This document shows, piece by piece, positions 29,343 through 29,414 of a DNA stretch of 29,414 nucleotides. Under the pieces are notes generated by a model, which was given only the letters and a program-made list of their open reading frames with translations, had not been told where the DNA came from and searched no databases. Source of the DNA: a virus; the IMG/VR virus record IMGVR_UViG_3300043469_001447, positions 1 through 29,414 of that record. One strand, 5' to 3'. The position numbers were made by a program, and so were the translations under genes. Positions within the stretch are counted from its first letter, which is position 1. Each line of letters begins with the position of its first letter.

Positions 29343-29414
29343 AGTAATTCGTTAAGGTTATCGGAAACTCAAGACTCGGATGCCTAACCAGTCGCTACAG
29401 AGAACGACCACGCT

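Noticed and set aside
1-29414. tRNA genes, CRISPR arrays, insertion sequences, integrase and attachment sites
   Set aside because: No cloverleaf, regularly spaced repeat, transposase, recombinase or att-like duplication was found on reading both strands.

Overview
The window is almost entirely tailed-phage DNA, either a free phage or a prophage segment. It is GC-rich and compact, with most genes on the minus strand. The diagnostic genes are a large terminase (21199-22956), a portal protein (2741-4783), a RusA-type resolvase overlapping the terminase start, a probable small terminase, and one open reading frame of 4759 codons (4828-19107). That giant protein carries an HExxH metallopeptidase-like segment, an N6-adenine methyltransferase, an SNF2-type helicase and a C-terminal membrane-active or ejection-protein-like region. 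This is a polyvalent protein of the DarB-like kind, thought to be packaged in the virion and injected with the DNA. The nearest types I recall are podophages of the Bcep22 kind. A lipobox protein near the left end suggests a Gram-negative (diderm) host. I cannot name the host from the sequence. There is no integrase, tRNA, rRNA, IS element or CRISPR array in view, so lysogeny is neither shown nor excluded.

Layout, read in the main (minus) direction from the right end. 29342-29037 is an orphan hypothetical gene followed by an intrinsic terminator (28858-28887). 28790-26959 is a two-gene unit: a 474-residue protein with LPD29-like and GFRW-type segments, and a small protein with a ribbon-helix-helix-like tail. 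A bidirectional terminator (26908-26936) separates this unit from the only multi-gene plus-strand unit, 26124-26884 (a small hypothetical gene and a short RadC/JAMM protein). Diverging from it is a minus-strand pair, 26017-24945, closed by a terminator at 24893-24922. About 400 bp without a gene follows (24538-24944). After it come the packaging and DNA-processing genes: small terminase, an FGKxKGK protein with an SSB-like acidic tip, RusA, and large terminase. A single plus-strand gene (20888-21202) converges on the terminase end. Next are a Pro/Ala-rich 529-residue protein, the giant protein, the portal, a 98-residue protein, a beta-rich 161-residue protein, a 61-residue protein, a lipobox protein with three membrane helices, a coiled-coil/single-helix protein, and a small beta-rich protein. 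The window ends inside one more gene. The major capsid protein is not here and presumably lies beyond the left edge.

How they may work together (inference): RusA trims branched replication intermediates, the terminase pair loads DNA through the portal, and the giant protein is co-packaged to protect or establish the DNA in the new host. The two membrane proteins near 432-1627 look like a lysis module. RadC, the LPD29-like protein and the small acidic proteins form an accessory or early region under their own promoters.

The most interesting signals are four. (1) A well-formed 95-codon gene lies in the +1 frame inside a disordered linker of the giant gene (14184-14471). (2) A box, TAAATGCAACCG, followed at once by a hairpin, is repeated three times just upstream of structural genes. 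(3) Two minus-strand units share a near-leaderless promoter/start arrangement with overlapping dyads. (4) The multi-domain giant protein itself has a possible nuclease-toxin-like module and AT-richer patches.
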